A DNA stretch of 64,000 bases from Luscinia megarhynchos (Eukaryota; Chordata; Aves; Passeriformes; Turdidae): positions 55,294,473-55,358,472 of the forward strand of contig CM067592.1 of assembly GCA_034336665.1 (NCBI GenBank). The letters are read 5' to 3'. A model generated the notes under the pieces. It made no database searches and had not been told where the DNA came from. It saw only the letters and a program-made list of their open reading frames with translations. The position numbers and the translations under genes are program-made. Below, in pieces: positions 49,140-61,853 of the stretch. How positions within the stretch are numbered: position 1 is the stretch's first letter; each line of letters begins with the position of its first letter.

Positions 49140-51340
49140 CTTTCTCACAGAGGTGTTTAGAGTTGATCCGCGGAGAAATTTATTTTGATTACAGCAGTGA
49201 TTTTTTATTGATGTTAGTGTTCTATTAAAAATATAAATGAAGCTATTCATTTTAGTGATGACCTTGGCTATTTCCCCAATGAAAAACCACAGTTCAGCTT
49301 CAGAACAGCATGTTTTCATTTACCGATAGAAGAACATACATTGATGTTTTACTTTTTGATTGACTGTGGCCTATAGAGGTGGATCATAGGGTGTTTAGAA
49401 ATTGTACCACAGTTAGACAGATCTGGGTAGATGGTGGGTCTGCAAATTAGACTGTGAAATTCAGAAAATTCATGTACTCTCATGGTCCAGCTGTTTGCTT
49501 GACATTACACAGTTGCTCAATCAACATGCAAAAGTCATTTCCTGAAGGAATTTAAGCAGAATACAACAAAATCCAATTTAAAAAAAGTCTTCTCTTGCAG
49601 GGAAAGAAAACAGAAGCCATATTGGGGCCCTAAATGGGAAAACTGATTTTTAATATACTGTATATAATTGGAACAGTCTTCCATGTTACTTATTTCAAAA
49701 ACTACCTAAATATATGCTGAAGTCGCTTGCTGGGAAAAAGAAGTTTAAAAATATGCCAGAGATATTGAATTGGCATTTTAATTGTGTTGAATTTCCTGTT
49801 TATGGTAAAGGGTATAAGAAAAAATTTGCAGATTTTTCTAGATTTAATACACCATTCCTGTGTCTGTCTGGAAGTTTGTCTACAATTTTTCATTATTTAG
49901 CAATCACAACAGCTGTATGTTATCATGAGATGCAAGTTTTCCATTACTCTATATTACATAATGCTAATTCATACAATAAATTATCACTATGGAAACTATC
50001 CAACTATATTGGGCCCTTGGCTTATGAGAGAAGTCCTATTAAATGATGGGAAGCTAAGAACATCATACAATGATCTTTGGAAGTGTTATCTCAGATCATC
50101 ACAGGTGGTGCTTTTGATTGCATAACTGCAGAGGCATATGTGACAAAAGGTAGGTTCCCTTTGCTTGTAACTGCTAATGCTCAAAGGCAGATGAGCCTGC
50201 TAGACTCTAACAGTCTGTTTCAAAAATATCCCATTAAACTAACCAGGTAGAGAATGTCTTTCCCCTATTGTGCATCAGTCCTAAATGCTGTCCCCTGTGT
50301 GCAAGATAGCAATGTAGAAAGTTGGGAAAAACATTTCCTGTGCTCTGATTAATGTGACTAATATCTTCATATTCACACTATCCAGAGGCCAAGCTGCTGG
50401 GTAGACCTGTGCACATATCAGGTATTGTGAAGGGGAGAGGAATCACAAACTGTAGAACAGTGATCACATGTGAGAAATCAAACTGACTTCCATTTTATAG
50501 CCACATGAATTATTTAGATTTTTGTTTGTGAAGGAATCCAAGGATAATACTCTATTCTATGTCAAGGTGTAAATACCTGTTTTCAGATTGGTGTTATTGT
50601 ACCATTGCTCATCATGAGAATAATTTAAGAGCTAAAAATATAGAAACCCAGCATCAGGACTAGTGCAAAGGTGATGGAGTTATTTGCTTCGTCTTATTTA
50701 TTTTTCTTCTTTGCATATAGATAAATATATATATATATAAGTAAATAAAATGATTTTGTCATTTTTTTCCTTTTTCATGCCTGATGTTATGATCCATAGG
50801 TCAGTGGCATAGCTAGGTGTTCAAACCCCTTTTGGTCTTACCTTTGGCTTTGATTATTCTTGAAGTGATTGCAAGTAGAATGTAGGCCATTATGTACTTT
50901 TCAAAATCTCAGTGGTGAGTGTAACTCAGGACAGAACCCTCAAGCATAGCAGGGGGTATCTGTTTAAGTTTCTTGCTTTCTGCCTTTCTTTCTGTAAGAA
51001 TTTTCTATGTTAACTATCTGAGAAGAAAATTTAGACTTGTATGTATTTAATGATTTAGTATATTGATCTAATTCCAGTAGTTTTGAGTTGCTCATTGTAA
51101 TACCCTTTCCATAGTATTTCTGAGTGAACAGTAAAAAATGTGAGGGGGAAATTCTTTCTGTTTGCCCTAAAAATTTGTAAGCAGACATGAAAGCAATGTA
51201 TTTCCGCTCACTTTAATAAATATTTGTATTAGTTTGAACTGTCACTTAATTGTAGATGGATAATGCTCTGGTAACCAAAAATATCACAAATTCCGAGAAA
51301 ACAAAAAAAACACCAAACCACAATGCAAAAGTGAATTGCC
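49140..51340. other. DTWD2 intron 2, middle part: no gene seen
   Basis: AT-rich intronic DNA with a short (TA)n run at about 50727-50740. The open frame at 49714-50046 has no recognisable motif. Confidence 0.45.
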
Positions 51341-51344
51341 TTGA

Positions 51345-51815
51345 GGCTGTCAGGAAGTTAGCTTTCCATGCTGCAGCTCTCAGAGATGTGTGCCTCCGGT
51401 GTCTGGACTACTGCCGAGCAGTGCTCACACAGATTCAGGACTGTGCCTCTATGACTGCCTTCAGAGGCCAGTAGCCTGGGTGCAGGCAAGAGATTGGAGG
51501 GCAGGTAAGCCTGGCTGACCAAATTCCATACCACATGACTACACAGTAAGGTGGGGAGAGGTGGGTGGTGAATGGCATCTCTCATTGAGGCTTGTGTAGG
51601 AACTGCTACATGTGCTGAGGCCCTGTTTCTCAGGAAGTGGCTGCACTTTGCCTGCTGATTGGAAATGGAGAATAAAATATATTTATCTTGCTTTGCTTCT
51701 GCCCATGGTCTTTTCAACCCACAAGTTCATTTACATCTTATTTCTCCACCACATTCCACTGAGAAGGGAGACTGGCTAGTGGGCACCAGGAGGCCAGCCA
51801 AGGTGACCCCACCAC
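51345..51815 (+). mobile_element. Avian ERV-type solo LTR (sense), intron 2
   Basis: CGAGCAGTGCTCACACAGAT (51415) followed by CTGACCAAATTCCATACCAC (51515) matches the body of avian ERV-L-type LTRs in sense orientation. Next come GAAGTGGCTGCACTTTGCCT (51636), an AATAAA at 51671-51676 and TTTTCAACCCACAAGTTC (51710). It ends near GGGCACCAGGAGGCCAGCCA and GTGACCCCACCAC (about 51815). The 5' boundary is unclear. It has the same orientation as DTWD2. Confidence 0.72.
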
Positions 51816-51819
51816 TTAA

Positions 51820-53922
51820 GTTCTTTAGTCCTGTTTCTATCGACCTACTTTTGTAGTCAGGTAATGAATAAACAAAGAGTTGCAAATGACAATTCGAACA
51901 TTGAGAAGAACAAAGGAGAGTAACTGCTCACTTTCAAACCAGTAAATAGAAAATTGCTGGTATGATAATATTACATATGGACTGGATAAATACAAATTTT
52001 TTAATGAGGAAAATGATAAACAAATGAAACTTCTAAAATTTTAGTTTGACTTAGCTCTTGTTAAACTTCTGTTCTCAATTCGTTTTAGCTTTGAATTTTA
52101 TGTTTTAGCTTCCATTGTTTTTAGATTGGAAAATTCTATTTCGTATGTTGGTCAGAGAATGTGTTTCTTTGATATGAAAGGTAATTCTCAAGTAAGGATA
52201 TGATATTGGAGGGAGCAGTTGAATAAGTTTCTCCTGACTGATGACAGCTCTTTTGGTTTTGCTTATTTGAGACAAATAGTTGACTTTCTTCCAGTTCCTT
52301 TATCATCACTTCTAAAATCCTTACGAAGAAGGGAGGCCTCTGTCTACTGAATTTGAATGTTATTTACTTATGATAAAATAAAGACAAATAATACTATACC
52401 ACTGTTGATGGCTTATTCTGCTTTGCTGAGGTAGAAGAAATTGATGGCAGCTTGAAGGATATTTCTTCCCCCAGCTGCTGACACTTCACTCCCAAGTTAC
52501 TTTGATTATTGCCTATCCCTAGGAGACATCATGCTGCTGCTGCCACCATGAAAAATGGTGGTGGGTGTAGCAGCACAACTGTTCCTTCAACTGCATGATG
52601 TTTTATTTATTGAGGATCAGTACATAAGGTTCAGAATATGCAATATTAATAAAAGTTTTAGGCAACAGTAATAAGTCTTCAGAAAATTATTTTTAACAGT
52701 ACAGTACAGTAGTAAGACGATGTGAGAGTGCAGGCAGCTGCACATTGATATTTGTGGAAGTAACATATACCTAGAATGAGTTAATCAGGGCCTCACGTGT
52801 TCACAAATACTGTTGTTGAGATATGGCTCTTCAATCAAAAGGCAGACTAAACCCTTCCCCCCTGGCCCTGGTTTCATTAATTAATCTGTGGTTTGGGGAC
52901 TGAAGTTTGGATGTTCATTGTTTGAATCATGAAACATTTAAGTTGTGAATATTGTAAGAACTGATTTCATTTATTGAATTTAGGGCTTTCATGTTCCTTA
53001 CCTGACATCTAGTGTCTTACCTCCTGCTAGATTCAGCTAATAACCTTCCTTTATTAATCTTATGAGAAATAAAGAAACTGAGACTTCAGTTTTTGGTGTT
53101 GGCTTGCTGTCTTCACTAAGTGCAAGATGCAAGATAAAACTATGCTTCTGCTTCCTTGATGAGGAAACAAAATTTGAAATCCCACAAACTGAAGCTCAAA
53201 TTGTACTAATTATTGTCTAGACAAAAGTTCTTTGCCAGCTCTGCTAAATGAAGCACAGAAATATATTTCTCTGTTTGAGGAGTAGATGGTTTGCTTCAGC
53301 TGCCATTACTTCCATCTTGCTTTAAGAGAAATGAAGAGCCCCTGCTCCCCACCCAGGCTTGGTGGTCACCTTTCTCATCTGTGGCACAAAGATGTATACA
53401 GGTGCCTGGTCACCACAGCCTGCATGGCACGAGACAGTCTTTGTGGCAGTGTAGGTGTCATTGTCCAGGTTACTCTGAAGTGAAGTGACAGCAGATTGTT
53501 TGCATTTCACACTCTGTTCTTGTGCACCCATGCTTTTTTTTTAAAGCATCTGTGTAAATTGAGTCCTACCCTAATTTTCTACTGATCCTGATACTATTAA
53601 ATTAATACTAGTGCTTTTTTTATGCCCACTGTTTATTATTCAGTGATTTTTCTCTGAAGTTTTGTTACCGCTTTTTATACTGATAACCTAGTTCAAGTCT
53701 ATGATGATGATCATAGATTAGTTGAGACTAAGTTCAACATTGTCAATTAAAACAATAAAAGTTGAAGCACCAAGATTGGGGGGTTTTTTCCTTAAGATTG
53801 TTCTGTCTTGCTAAAATTTTTTCTCTATCTGTAGTCAACAAAATTTGATAGAAAAATAAAACATTAGCAATTCAAGGATCCTTTATTGTTTTTATTCAAA
53901 AGTAATTTTTATTTTTTTACAG
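51820..53922. other. DTWD2 intron 2, last part: no gene seen
   Basis: No exon or named repeat was recognised. The intron ends in a T-rich tract and TTTTTTTACAG acceptor (53912-53922). Confidence 0.45.
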
Positions 53923-54017
53923 GAAAGTCGAGTGTTAAGAACGGTACCTTTGCTAGCAGCTTGTCTTCCTCCAGAAAAATGTAAAATTTTGGTTGGTCGA
54001 CGTTTTAATGAAGACAG
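53923..54017 (+). CDS. DTWD2: DTWD2 exon 3
   Basis: The 95-nt exon encodes residues 76-106 plus two bases of codon 107. It begins [16 protein letters not shown] and ends GRRFNED. The acceptor is a strong polypyrimidine-TTTACAG, and the donor AG/GTGAGC (GT at 54018) is phase 2. The [12 protein letters not shown] segment and the GRRF motif are characteristic of DTWD2 within the TDD family. The phases agree with exon 2 (phase 0 in) and exon 4 (phase 2 in), so the reading frame is intact. Confidence 0.96.
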
Positions 54018-54019
54018 GT

Positions 54020-57000
54020 GAGCACGATTGCCATTTTCTGGTTCTCTGTAAATTATAGAAATATATCTTTCAGTGTGTTTTTAAATAGCCAACTCTGTTC
54101 TTAATTTTTACTTCAAGTGTGCACACTTGCTTTTGATATAAGCTTCTGATTTCCAAAGATAATCAGAAACACTTGATATTCTTCCTTCAGGTTATAGTCT
54201 GTTCTGTGCTTTTGGAGTTTTCAGATGCATACTTTCAAACTCTTGGCTATTTCCAGTTCTAGAAAACTAGAACTGTACTAGAACTTTTCTCGTACTAGGT
54301 TTGTCTTGCTATTCTATTTTGTTATTTTTTGATTTGCTTTATCTAACTAACTGTGTGGTGTCACTGAAGTAAAACTGATAGTTTTTGCTCAAGTGTAGGA
54401 AATTGAGAAAGCAGCCTTGTGGTGAGAAACTCTTAACATTTGAAAAAATATATCACTTCCTTCTTCCTCTTAATCATAAGAAAGCATAGCTTTCAGAATT
54501 TTTAAATTATTTTTTTCTAATATTCTGAGACCTTGGAAAATATTGCTTTTCCATATAGCATCTTTAATCTTCTTTAGATGAAGCTAAATCTTAGAAACCG
54601 AGTCTTGGTGCAAATGCTAGTGAAGTTTTACTACATATATTTTCAGTAAAGCAAATAGAAATCGTGAATACTTATGAGGGAAACTGGTTCTCAAATTGAG
54701 TCAAATCCTTAAAGGAAACTCTCTGTGGAGGTCAATGTACAACAATTCTGGAAAGCAATACAGAATGAGCCTTACAAATCTGTGCTGCCTGAATTTTAAC
54801 TAGAAAACATTAAAAATATATTGCTTTTCTTTTAGTCTTCTATGATAATAACTCTAATAGTTATCTAAAAGATTATAGGGTACAGGGAAATTTTACTCCC
54901 TTCGTGTTAAACCTGAAAATAAAGCAACTTTTCAAACTGATACACATCAGGTAGACACTCTCAATACAGTCTGTGCCTAGTAAATTTTTGAATTATTTTA
55001 GAATTGGTGATTACAGTATTAAAGCTGCTTCAAGTTTGAATCCAGAGGTGTTTCTGTAAACTAGAGGATCCTCTTTAGGTCAAAACCTCTTGTGGAACAT
55101 CTCAGCCTCAAATTCTGTTAGATTTTTTGCTATAGACCATGCTGGAGGTAGTGATAGAAATGAACATTTTCATTAGGTTAATATGAATTTTGGTGATCTG
55201 TCTTGCCCAGGTCTGAGGGTGTGAGGCTAAAACTTAACACTTTCAGCATCTACAGTGTGCCTGCTTTGTAGAGTGGATGTGAGACTAGAAATTTGGAGTG
55301 CTCAGTCATTGAGTTTATGCCCACCTTCTCGGGAAAAGGAAGGAAGAGTGATGGAGAAGAGTTATTTTCCAACTTTGCAATGTGTTTTTTCTTCTGAGCT
55401 ATAAATGCATTCTGTCAATGTTTTAAGCAATATTCCTTCCTTGTAAAAACAAAGGAACAGGCATTTTGCAGACTGGTCCCTGATCTTCTCTTAGGGTGAA
55501 AGTCTCTGCTAATGGGACTTCTAAAGCCCCACAAATTGCAGTGCTTCATCTTACATTTTATGACACATTAAACTAAGCAGGACTTGTTTGTTTTCTGGAT
55601 TTCTTAAAAGCCATGCTGTCTGTAAGCAGTTTGGTACCTACTGTACAGGCAACTTAATCAATCTTGCTCCCTGTCGGGGCAAGACTTCTATCTTTGTTAC
55701 ATTGAAGAAATAAATTATTACAGAATACTTGCTGATATATTTTAGAAGTATCATTGTTTTGAAGGCCATACCAATACTTTTGATTGATGTTGTCTGATAC
55801 TATTTGTGTCCTTTGCTGCTGCCACCAGAAGTGTGTGGTTTGGAAGGTTGTAAACCAGTATAACGCAAAATCTCTTCTGTCACTGACCTTGTGTTTGGAC
55901 ATGCCTGCAGATGGAGGCATGATGTGGTGTACACATTCTTTCTCTGCATACATGTAGAACCCTACTGTGCCGCAGAACTGGCCAAGTGATAGCCTGGATA
56001 TAAATAATCATAATAGAATGAAATATTTGTATTATTAGGGGATCTAGCAGCTCTTGGCAACAGCTCTGAAAACTTAGTTCAAGGCAACCTGTGTTGAGTT
56101 GTAAGTAATTGTCCTTATGGATTTGAATGAAAACTAAGCCATATGCAGCAGCTGATTTTCTTTGGAAGTATCCATCACAGCAGCTCTATCAGTGGCCTGC
56201 CAACCAGCAAACTGACAGCTGTGAATCCATAGCTGGCCGAGGTCTGCTTTTAAGGGGAGGTGTGCATATCATCACAGCTGGGTAGCTCTCAGTGCCCATT
56301 GCTTGAAGGGGAAGGCAGGTTTGGTGTCCAAGTGTACCTTGGTTATTTTTCCTATTCTTCGTAATCAGCATCCAAAATATATGAGGAGAACAAAAGGGTT
56401 TTATAAAGAGCTCCAGAATTGCATCCTACAGAATAACTGTCATGACCTGGATGAAAATGTAACATTTAGATGTCCAATGGTTATGACAGTAAGACTGAAA
56501 ATCGGGATTTTAACTTTTTTTTTTTGTTTGAATGAAAAAGTAAACATAAAGCACTTTCTTGTTTGTTTTGTGGGTTTTTTTGTTGTTGTTGGTTTTTTTT
56601 TTTTGTTTTTTGTTTTTTGGTTTTTTTTTTGTTTTGTGTTTGTTTTTTTTGGTGAGAATTTTCTATGCTCAGTTCCTTCTTGAGTACACTTTTTTCATGT
56701 AGTTGAAAACTGACACGGAAATTGTTTAGATTACATTTACCTTATTCTTGGTTTGCCTATATTGCGGAAAGCTGAAGAACCAACTTTGGAAAGTCTTTCC
56801 AGAATCTGATATTTTTAACATATAATTAACACTATAATGCAAAAGATGAGAAGGGATTAATTCATTTTTTTAAGAGCTAATACGTGATTTTTTTTCCTGG
56901 TCTTCTCTATTCTTCCTGCAATCTGGCATTTTAACTCTACTGAAAATATGAAGTGTTTGCATGGTGACTTGGCTTAATCAGATAACATTTCTCAAATAAA

Positions 57001-57200
57001 GACCAGTTCAGTTGTTTATCTGGATTTTTTTATTGGGAGCATACAACAACTTTTGCAGCTTACTCTCTACCAAAACCTTGACATGAACCTAACACAACAT
57101 ATGTCACATTTGGGAAGATCTTCCCACTCTCTACAACTACAACTACCTGAAAAGAGCTTATAGTGAGGTGGATGTTGGTTTCTTTTTTGAACTAACAAGC
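54020..57200. other. DTWD2 intron 3, first part: no gene seen
   Basis: AT-rich intron sequence. Apart from the T/G tract listed separately at 56559, no element was recognised. Confidence 0.45.
56559..56652. repeat. T/G-rich simple sequence
   Basis: The plus strand is nearly pure T with G interruptions (for example TGTTGTTGTTGG and long T runs). It resembles the tracts at 4149, 19505 and 42848 and produces a Phe-rich false ORF tail. Confidence 0.85.
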
Positions 57201-57209
57201 AAAAGACAG

Positions 57210-57462
57210 AACAAGAAGAAATGTCTCTCAAGATGTGCTTCAATGAGAGGTTTAGACTGGAAAACTCCTTCACCAAAAGGACTTTCAGGCTGTGGAACAG
57301 GCTGCCCTGGAAAGTGGTTGAGTCACCATCCCGGGAGGTATTTAAAAGACCTGTAGATAGGGAGTTTGGAGATATGGTTTAGTGGTGGACTTAGCAATGT
57401 TAAGTGGTGGACTTAGTTGTCTTTGAGGTCCTTTCCAATGTAAACAGTTCTTTGATGTTACT
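57210..57462 (+). mobile_element. CR1 LINE 3' fragment (sense), intron 3
   Basis: AGGCTGTGGAACAGGCTGCC followed by GAGTCACCATCCCGGGAGGT, GGTTTAGTGGTGGACTTAG and TTGAGGTCCTTTCCAATGTA matches a CR1 3' end. A 14-nt AGTGGTGGACTTAG occurs twice (57381-57394 and 57403-57416), an internal duplication within the tail. Confidence 0.85.
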
Positions 57463-57469
57463 TGTGCTA

Positions 57470-58720
57470 ATGTTTATGTTCTTAAAGATTATGCTTTACA
57501 TACAAAAAAAGTAGATAAATGATAAAAAAGTAGGAAAAGTAGATAGTAGTGATACTGCAGAGGCACTTTTGCTGGATATCTCTTATGCTTCAGTCCTGAT
57601 CCTAAGGGCCTCTTTCTGAAACAACAGAGTGTAGTTGCCTTTATTTTTTATCCTTTTATTACCTAATGGGAATTAGTGCCTTATAGGAATTTTGTCAGTC
57701 TGCAGTCTTCCAAACACAGGAGTAATGAGAGAGGCAAAAAGGCACCTGCCTATAACTAAGGTGAAATAGTAAAAATGATAAGAATAACTGAGAAGTCCAC
57801 ATTAACCTGGTGGTTTTCTACAAATAATATGTTAGTATCTGTTCTTTATTAGCAGAATTGTTTGCTACTAAATGGCAGTGTTGTATTTTTAAAATTTGAA
57901 TGCCTTGCCTTTTACACTGGATCATGTTGAATTAAAACCACTTAGGGAATTTGAGAGCAACTGGGTAGATGTGTAATGAAAATGTTTATGTTACAAAAAT
58001 GTGATTATATTTCAACTACACATTTCAAGAGCATGCATCCCAGAAATAATGAAATGCTACTTAAGTGCAATCATGAGAATGTATAAATCTTCTGTGGCAA
58101 AGTGGTTGGATATTCAGACATGAATGAAACATATGAATAGTTTGCTTAGCAGAGATTGTTGTTGTGCTAAGTGGATTATAACGGCCTGCAATACCTGCTG
58201 CATACCAAAACTAAAGTTGATTTATAAAAGAAGCAAGTATTGCAAATATTTCTCTTATGGAGCTCAAGTTGTATCTTACTTTTACATTTTAAAGCCTAAC
58301 CTTTAAGTTGTGTCATCTGTTTGAGCTTTACATTAGCTGCTGGCCATGTCAAGCAGATAAAAAAACCAGTTGTTTTGGTGTATTTATAGAAAGAAAATTA
58401 TTATCTTCAGACTGATCTTACTTTTCATTATTCCAATAAAAGTCTTACCTGGATTGAAGTAAATGACTATAACTGTAAATGATACGAATTGCTTTCTCTT
58501 GGGAATTCCAGTTCCAACATTTTCTGAAGTCTGCAAGTCTACAAGTATTGCAAAGTTCCAGTGAAACCATGGGAAATGTCATAGTGTCTGTATAAAGGAT
58601 TTTCCTTCATCATAGTCTTTATAGAGGATATTCCTTCAATTACTTGAAATAATTCTGCTTTGAGCATAAGAGCAACTAAAGGCCATCATTGGCTGTTGAT
58701 ATTCATTACATATGTACTAT
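57470..58720. other. DTWD2 intron 3: no gene seen
   Basis: AT-rich intron. A 30-nt imperfect tandem duplication (CATAGTGTCTGTATAAAGGA and its diverged copy) lies at 58580-58640. Confidence 0.45.
58580..58640. repeat. Imperfect 30-nt tandem duplication
   Basis: The unit beginning CATAGTGTCTGTATAAAGGA (58580-58610) is followed directly by a diverged copy beginning CATAGTCTTTATAGAGGATA (58611-58640). Both end in TTCCTTCAT or TTCCTTCAAT. Confidence 0.65.
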
Positions 58721-58724
58721 AGCA

Positions 58725-58862
58725 TTACAGAATATCAGCATGGAAGGGGATTTCAAGGATCATCTGGTCCAAACTTTTTAAGCAAAAACACAGTCCAGAC
58801 AAGATAGCTAAACCTGTTCAGCCAAATCTTAAGAGTCCAGTGTTGGGGAAGTCATGGAAGTA
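58725..58862 (-). mobile_element. CR1 LINE 3' tail (antisense), intron 3
   Basis: CATTACAGAATATCAGCATG followed by GATTTCAAGGATCATCTGGT is the reverse complement of a CR1 3' end. It lies tail-first beside a sense CR1 copy, forming a diverged inverted pair. Confidence 0.72.
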
Positions 58863-58924
58863 ACATTTGGTGGTAGTTAAAGTGAGGGAAGGACTAGGAA
58901 GAGGAAAGACTAGGAGAGTTGTTA

Positions 58925-59295
58925 TTGTTCACCCTGGAAAAGAGATGAGCTAATTGCAGCCTTCTAGTGCGGGAAGGGAGCCTACCAGATGGATGGAGAG
59001 AGACTATTTACAAGGGCATTTGGTGATAGAGCAAGGGGGAATGGATTCAAACTGAAAGTAAGTAGGTTTAGACTGAATATTAAGATTCTTTACTTTGAGG
59101 GTGGTGAGGCACTGGGACAGATTGCCCAGAGAAGCTGTGGATACCGTGTCTCTGCATAAGGCCAGGTTGGATGTGGCTCTGAGCAGCCTGGTCTAATGGG
59201 AAGTGTCCCAGCTTGTGGCAAGGAGGTAGGAACAAGATGATGTTTAAGGTCCCTTCCTAACCCAAGCCATTATATGATTTTGTCATGATTCCATG
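58925..59295 (+). mobile_element. CR1 LINE 3' fragment (sense), intron 3
   Basis: GATGGATGGAGAGAGACTAT, TTTACAAGGGCATTTGGTGA, GGGTGGTGAGGCACTGGGAC and GAGCAGCCTGGTCTAATGGG, then AAGGTCCCTTCCTAACCCAA and octamer-like ATTCC near 59290, follow CR1 order. It is diverged and 5'-truncated. Confidence 0.9.
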
Positions 59296-59299
59296 GTCC

Positions 59300-60715
59300 T
59301 TGGATGAGTATGCATTGAAAACCATTGTTTTCAACTGAATTGTATTTTGAAGACTAAAACATTAGTTGTGATGTTTGTGATATGAACTTAAAGTGCTTCA
59401 TAATCAATATGGATTTGGATTAGTTTTAAGAACTCATTTTTTTAAAATCCTCTGAGTGTTAATGATTTAAAATATCTACTGTCTCAAAATTAGGATAGTT
59501 TGCTCTTTGAAGACTTGGATTCTCAAGGCAAACATGAAAATAATAACCAGTTTTCTAGATTTAAGCCTTGAGTGCTAGGCACCATGTAATGAGGTGGCCC
59601 TTTGCTTGAGATTTGGTGCAGCAAGATTCTTGGTTAAACTAAAGTGATACTATAAAAATTCCTATAGTATAAGTAAAGCTTAAAGAAATAACGGGCAGAG
59701 AAGTTTCCATGTACTTATCTTACAGATTTCTGGTTTCTATTTACAATAATTCTTCTGTTCATTTTGGAGAGATGGATCATTATGTTTTGGTTTTGTTTGG
59801 TTGTTGGTGTGTTTGTTCTTTGTAGTTAATGACGTTGACAGTGAAACACACAGTGCTGAATCAATCTGGACTGTTTGCTGGAGGGACTAGGCTGGCAACA
59901 AGGGTGGTTAGATGGTGGAATACTGTCTTCTGGCTTATTGGTGCACTGAATTCCGTTCCACTTTCCATTTCACATACGTCCTTTATGGTCCCATTTGAGT
60001 CTTAATCTCAGGATTTCAATGTCTTGCACTTCAATCCTGCCTGAACTTAACATTCTTAAAACCGTGTTTTCACATGCTTCCTCAGAGTGATAACGGAGTG
60101 CAGGTTTAAGTACACCTTGTATATATCAACTCAAAATCCATTATGAACCATTTCTTTCTTCTTTAGTCCTCCCCACTCCTACCACTGCTTCCCCCTACAA
60201 ATACACATTCTTGCTTGATTTTTGGAAAAGTGGTGCAGGTGCCCAGTTCCTGGAACTTAAAAGCTCCAGGTGACAGTGATAATAGGAATGCCTCAGTGTA
60301 AACTTACATATTTACAGCATGCCTGTGGCTGTGTTCATGACCTTGCCCAAAATGGATTTTGATAGGTATCATGAAGAGCCCACTTTATGTGCTGGCTATT
60401 GTTAATCCCATTCTGATACACCTAAGATGTGCTGGCTTCTCTTTCCACTTCACATGGTGTTTCAACTGTATATTGCTCCTCTCGTCCTACCAAATCAGTT
60501 ACACTTAATAACCACTGAAGTACTATGCAGAATTAATTTCTTATTTGATGTCACATGCTTTGGACAGTCAACCCTTGCTTTATATTTCTTCATGCTTTCT
60601 GATTGAGGCGGTTCTGAAGACTATGTGATGATACAGCAGAAATGAGTTCTAGACAAGTAATACAGTCGTTGCTACAAGATGAAATTTAGGTTCTCTCCTA
60701 CCAGTCTGCTTGAGA
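59300..60715. other. DTWD2 intron 3: no gene seen
   Basis: AT-rich intron between two sense CR1 fragments. No exon or other repeat was recognised. Confidence 0.45.
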
Positions 60716-60717
60716 CT

Positions 60718-61150
60718 AGTATTCCACTCTGGTGCGACCCCATCTGGAGTACTGTGTCAGCTTTGGAGCCCCTAACACAGAAAAGATAGGGACCATGGAT
60801 ATACTGGAATGAGTCCAGAGGAGGGCCATGAAGGTGATCAAAGAGCTGGACACATCTCTTATGGCAAAGGCTGAGAATTGGAATTGTTCAGTCTGGAGAA
60901 GAGAAGGCTCCAAGGGAGACTCTATGGAAGCCTTTTGATACCTAAAGGGGGTTTCAATAAAGCTGGAAAGGGATTTTCACAAGGTATAGGACAAGGGAAG
61001 TGGTTTTAAACTGGAAGAGAGTAGTAGGTTTCGATTTGATACTAGGAATAAATTCTTTACCCTGATGGTGGTGAGGCATGGAAACAGGATACCTACAGAA
61101 GCTGTAGCTGCCCCTTCCCTGGAGTGTTCAAGGCCAGACTAGTTTAGGCT
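60718..61150 (+). mobile_element. CR1 LINE fragment lacking its 3' tail (sense), intron 3
   Basis: TCTGGTGCGACCCCATCTGG, GAGTACTGTGTCAGCTTTGG, GAGTCCAGAGGAGGGCCATG, AGTCTGGAGAAGAGAAGGCT and GGTGGTGAGGCATGGAAACA follow CR1 reverse-transcriptase 3' order. The copy ends near GGCCAGACTAGTTTAGGC without the octamer tail. A short frame on the opposite strand crosses it and is not a gene. Confidence 0.9.
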
Positions 61151-61853
61151 TGGTTTTTGAGACTTGGAGTACTGTTTAAATGAAATGTCTTTCACAGATT
61201 TTTATAGACTAAGACGGTGGTATGCTGCAAAAACTTCAGGAGTTTCCATGAACATTAACTGTACACTTAATAGACAGTATTTACTCTTGTGGTACCATTG
61301 ACAAATGTAGAAGCCAACAGGAAGGAAGAAGAGAGTGTAAAAGTATGGGAACTCTAACTGTAGCAGTTAGTGAAAGTCGTAATTTAAAAAAACCCAACCC
61401 AATGGAAATGATAACCTTTTCAAAAATGACCTGTGTGTGTGGACCGGGAGTTGCTAATATTCTCTATGTATACAAGGTTAAAAATGGGATAATTGCAGTA
61501 ATTTTATGTCAAGTGTTTGAACAAATTTTTCTAGAATATACATATTAAATTTTGGTAAACAAATCTATCTGTCTTTGGCTCCAATAGTCATTAGAATAGT
61601 GATTAAACATTGGAAAATATATATTGCTTTATTCAGCCCTCATTGATTACTTTTGTGGTTTTTTGACTGCCCTTACTTAGAAGCTGGGGGAAAACCAACA
61701 GTTTCTGAGGTATTGGAGGAGAAAGTGGTAGATGAGAAAGGGACATTTTAAGTAAAATTTGGTGGAGATGAGTGGGAGATAATATCTGAAAGTATGTGTA
61801 TGAGATGAAAACTTTCAATAATTAATTTAATTTTGTGTTTCTGTGCATTGAAG

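Noticed and set aside
49714..50046. 110-codon plus-strand ORF in intron 2
   Set aside because: No recognisable motif, and stop-free length is within chance for AT-rich intron sequence.
60716..60913. Minus-strand ORF of 65 codons
   Set aside because: It is the reverse strand of a CR1 copy; this pattern recurs wherever CR1 is present.
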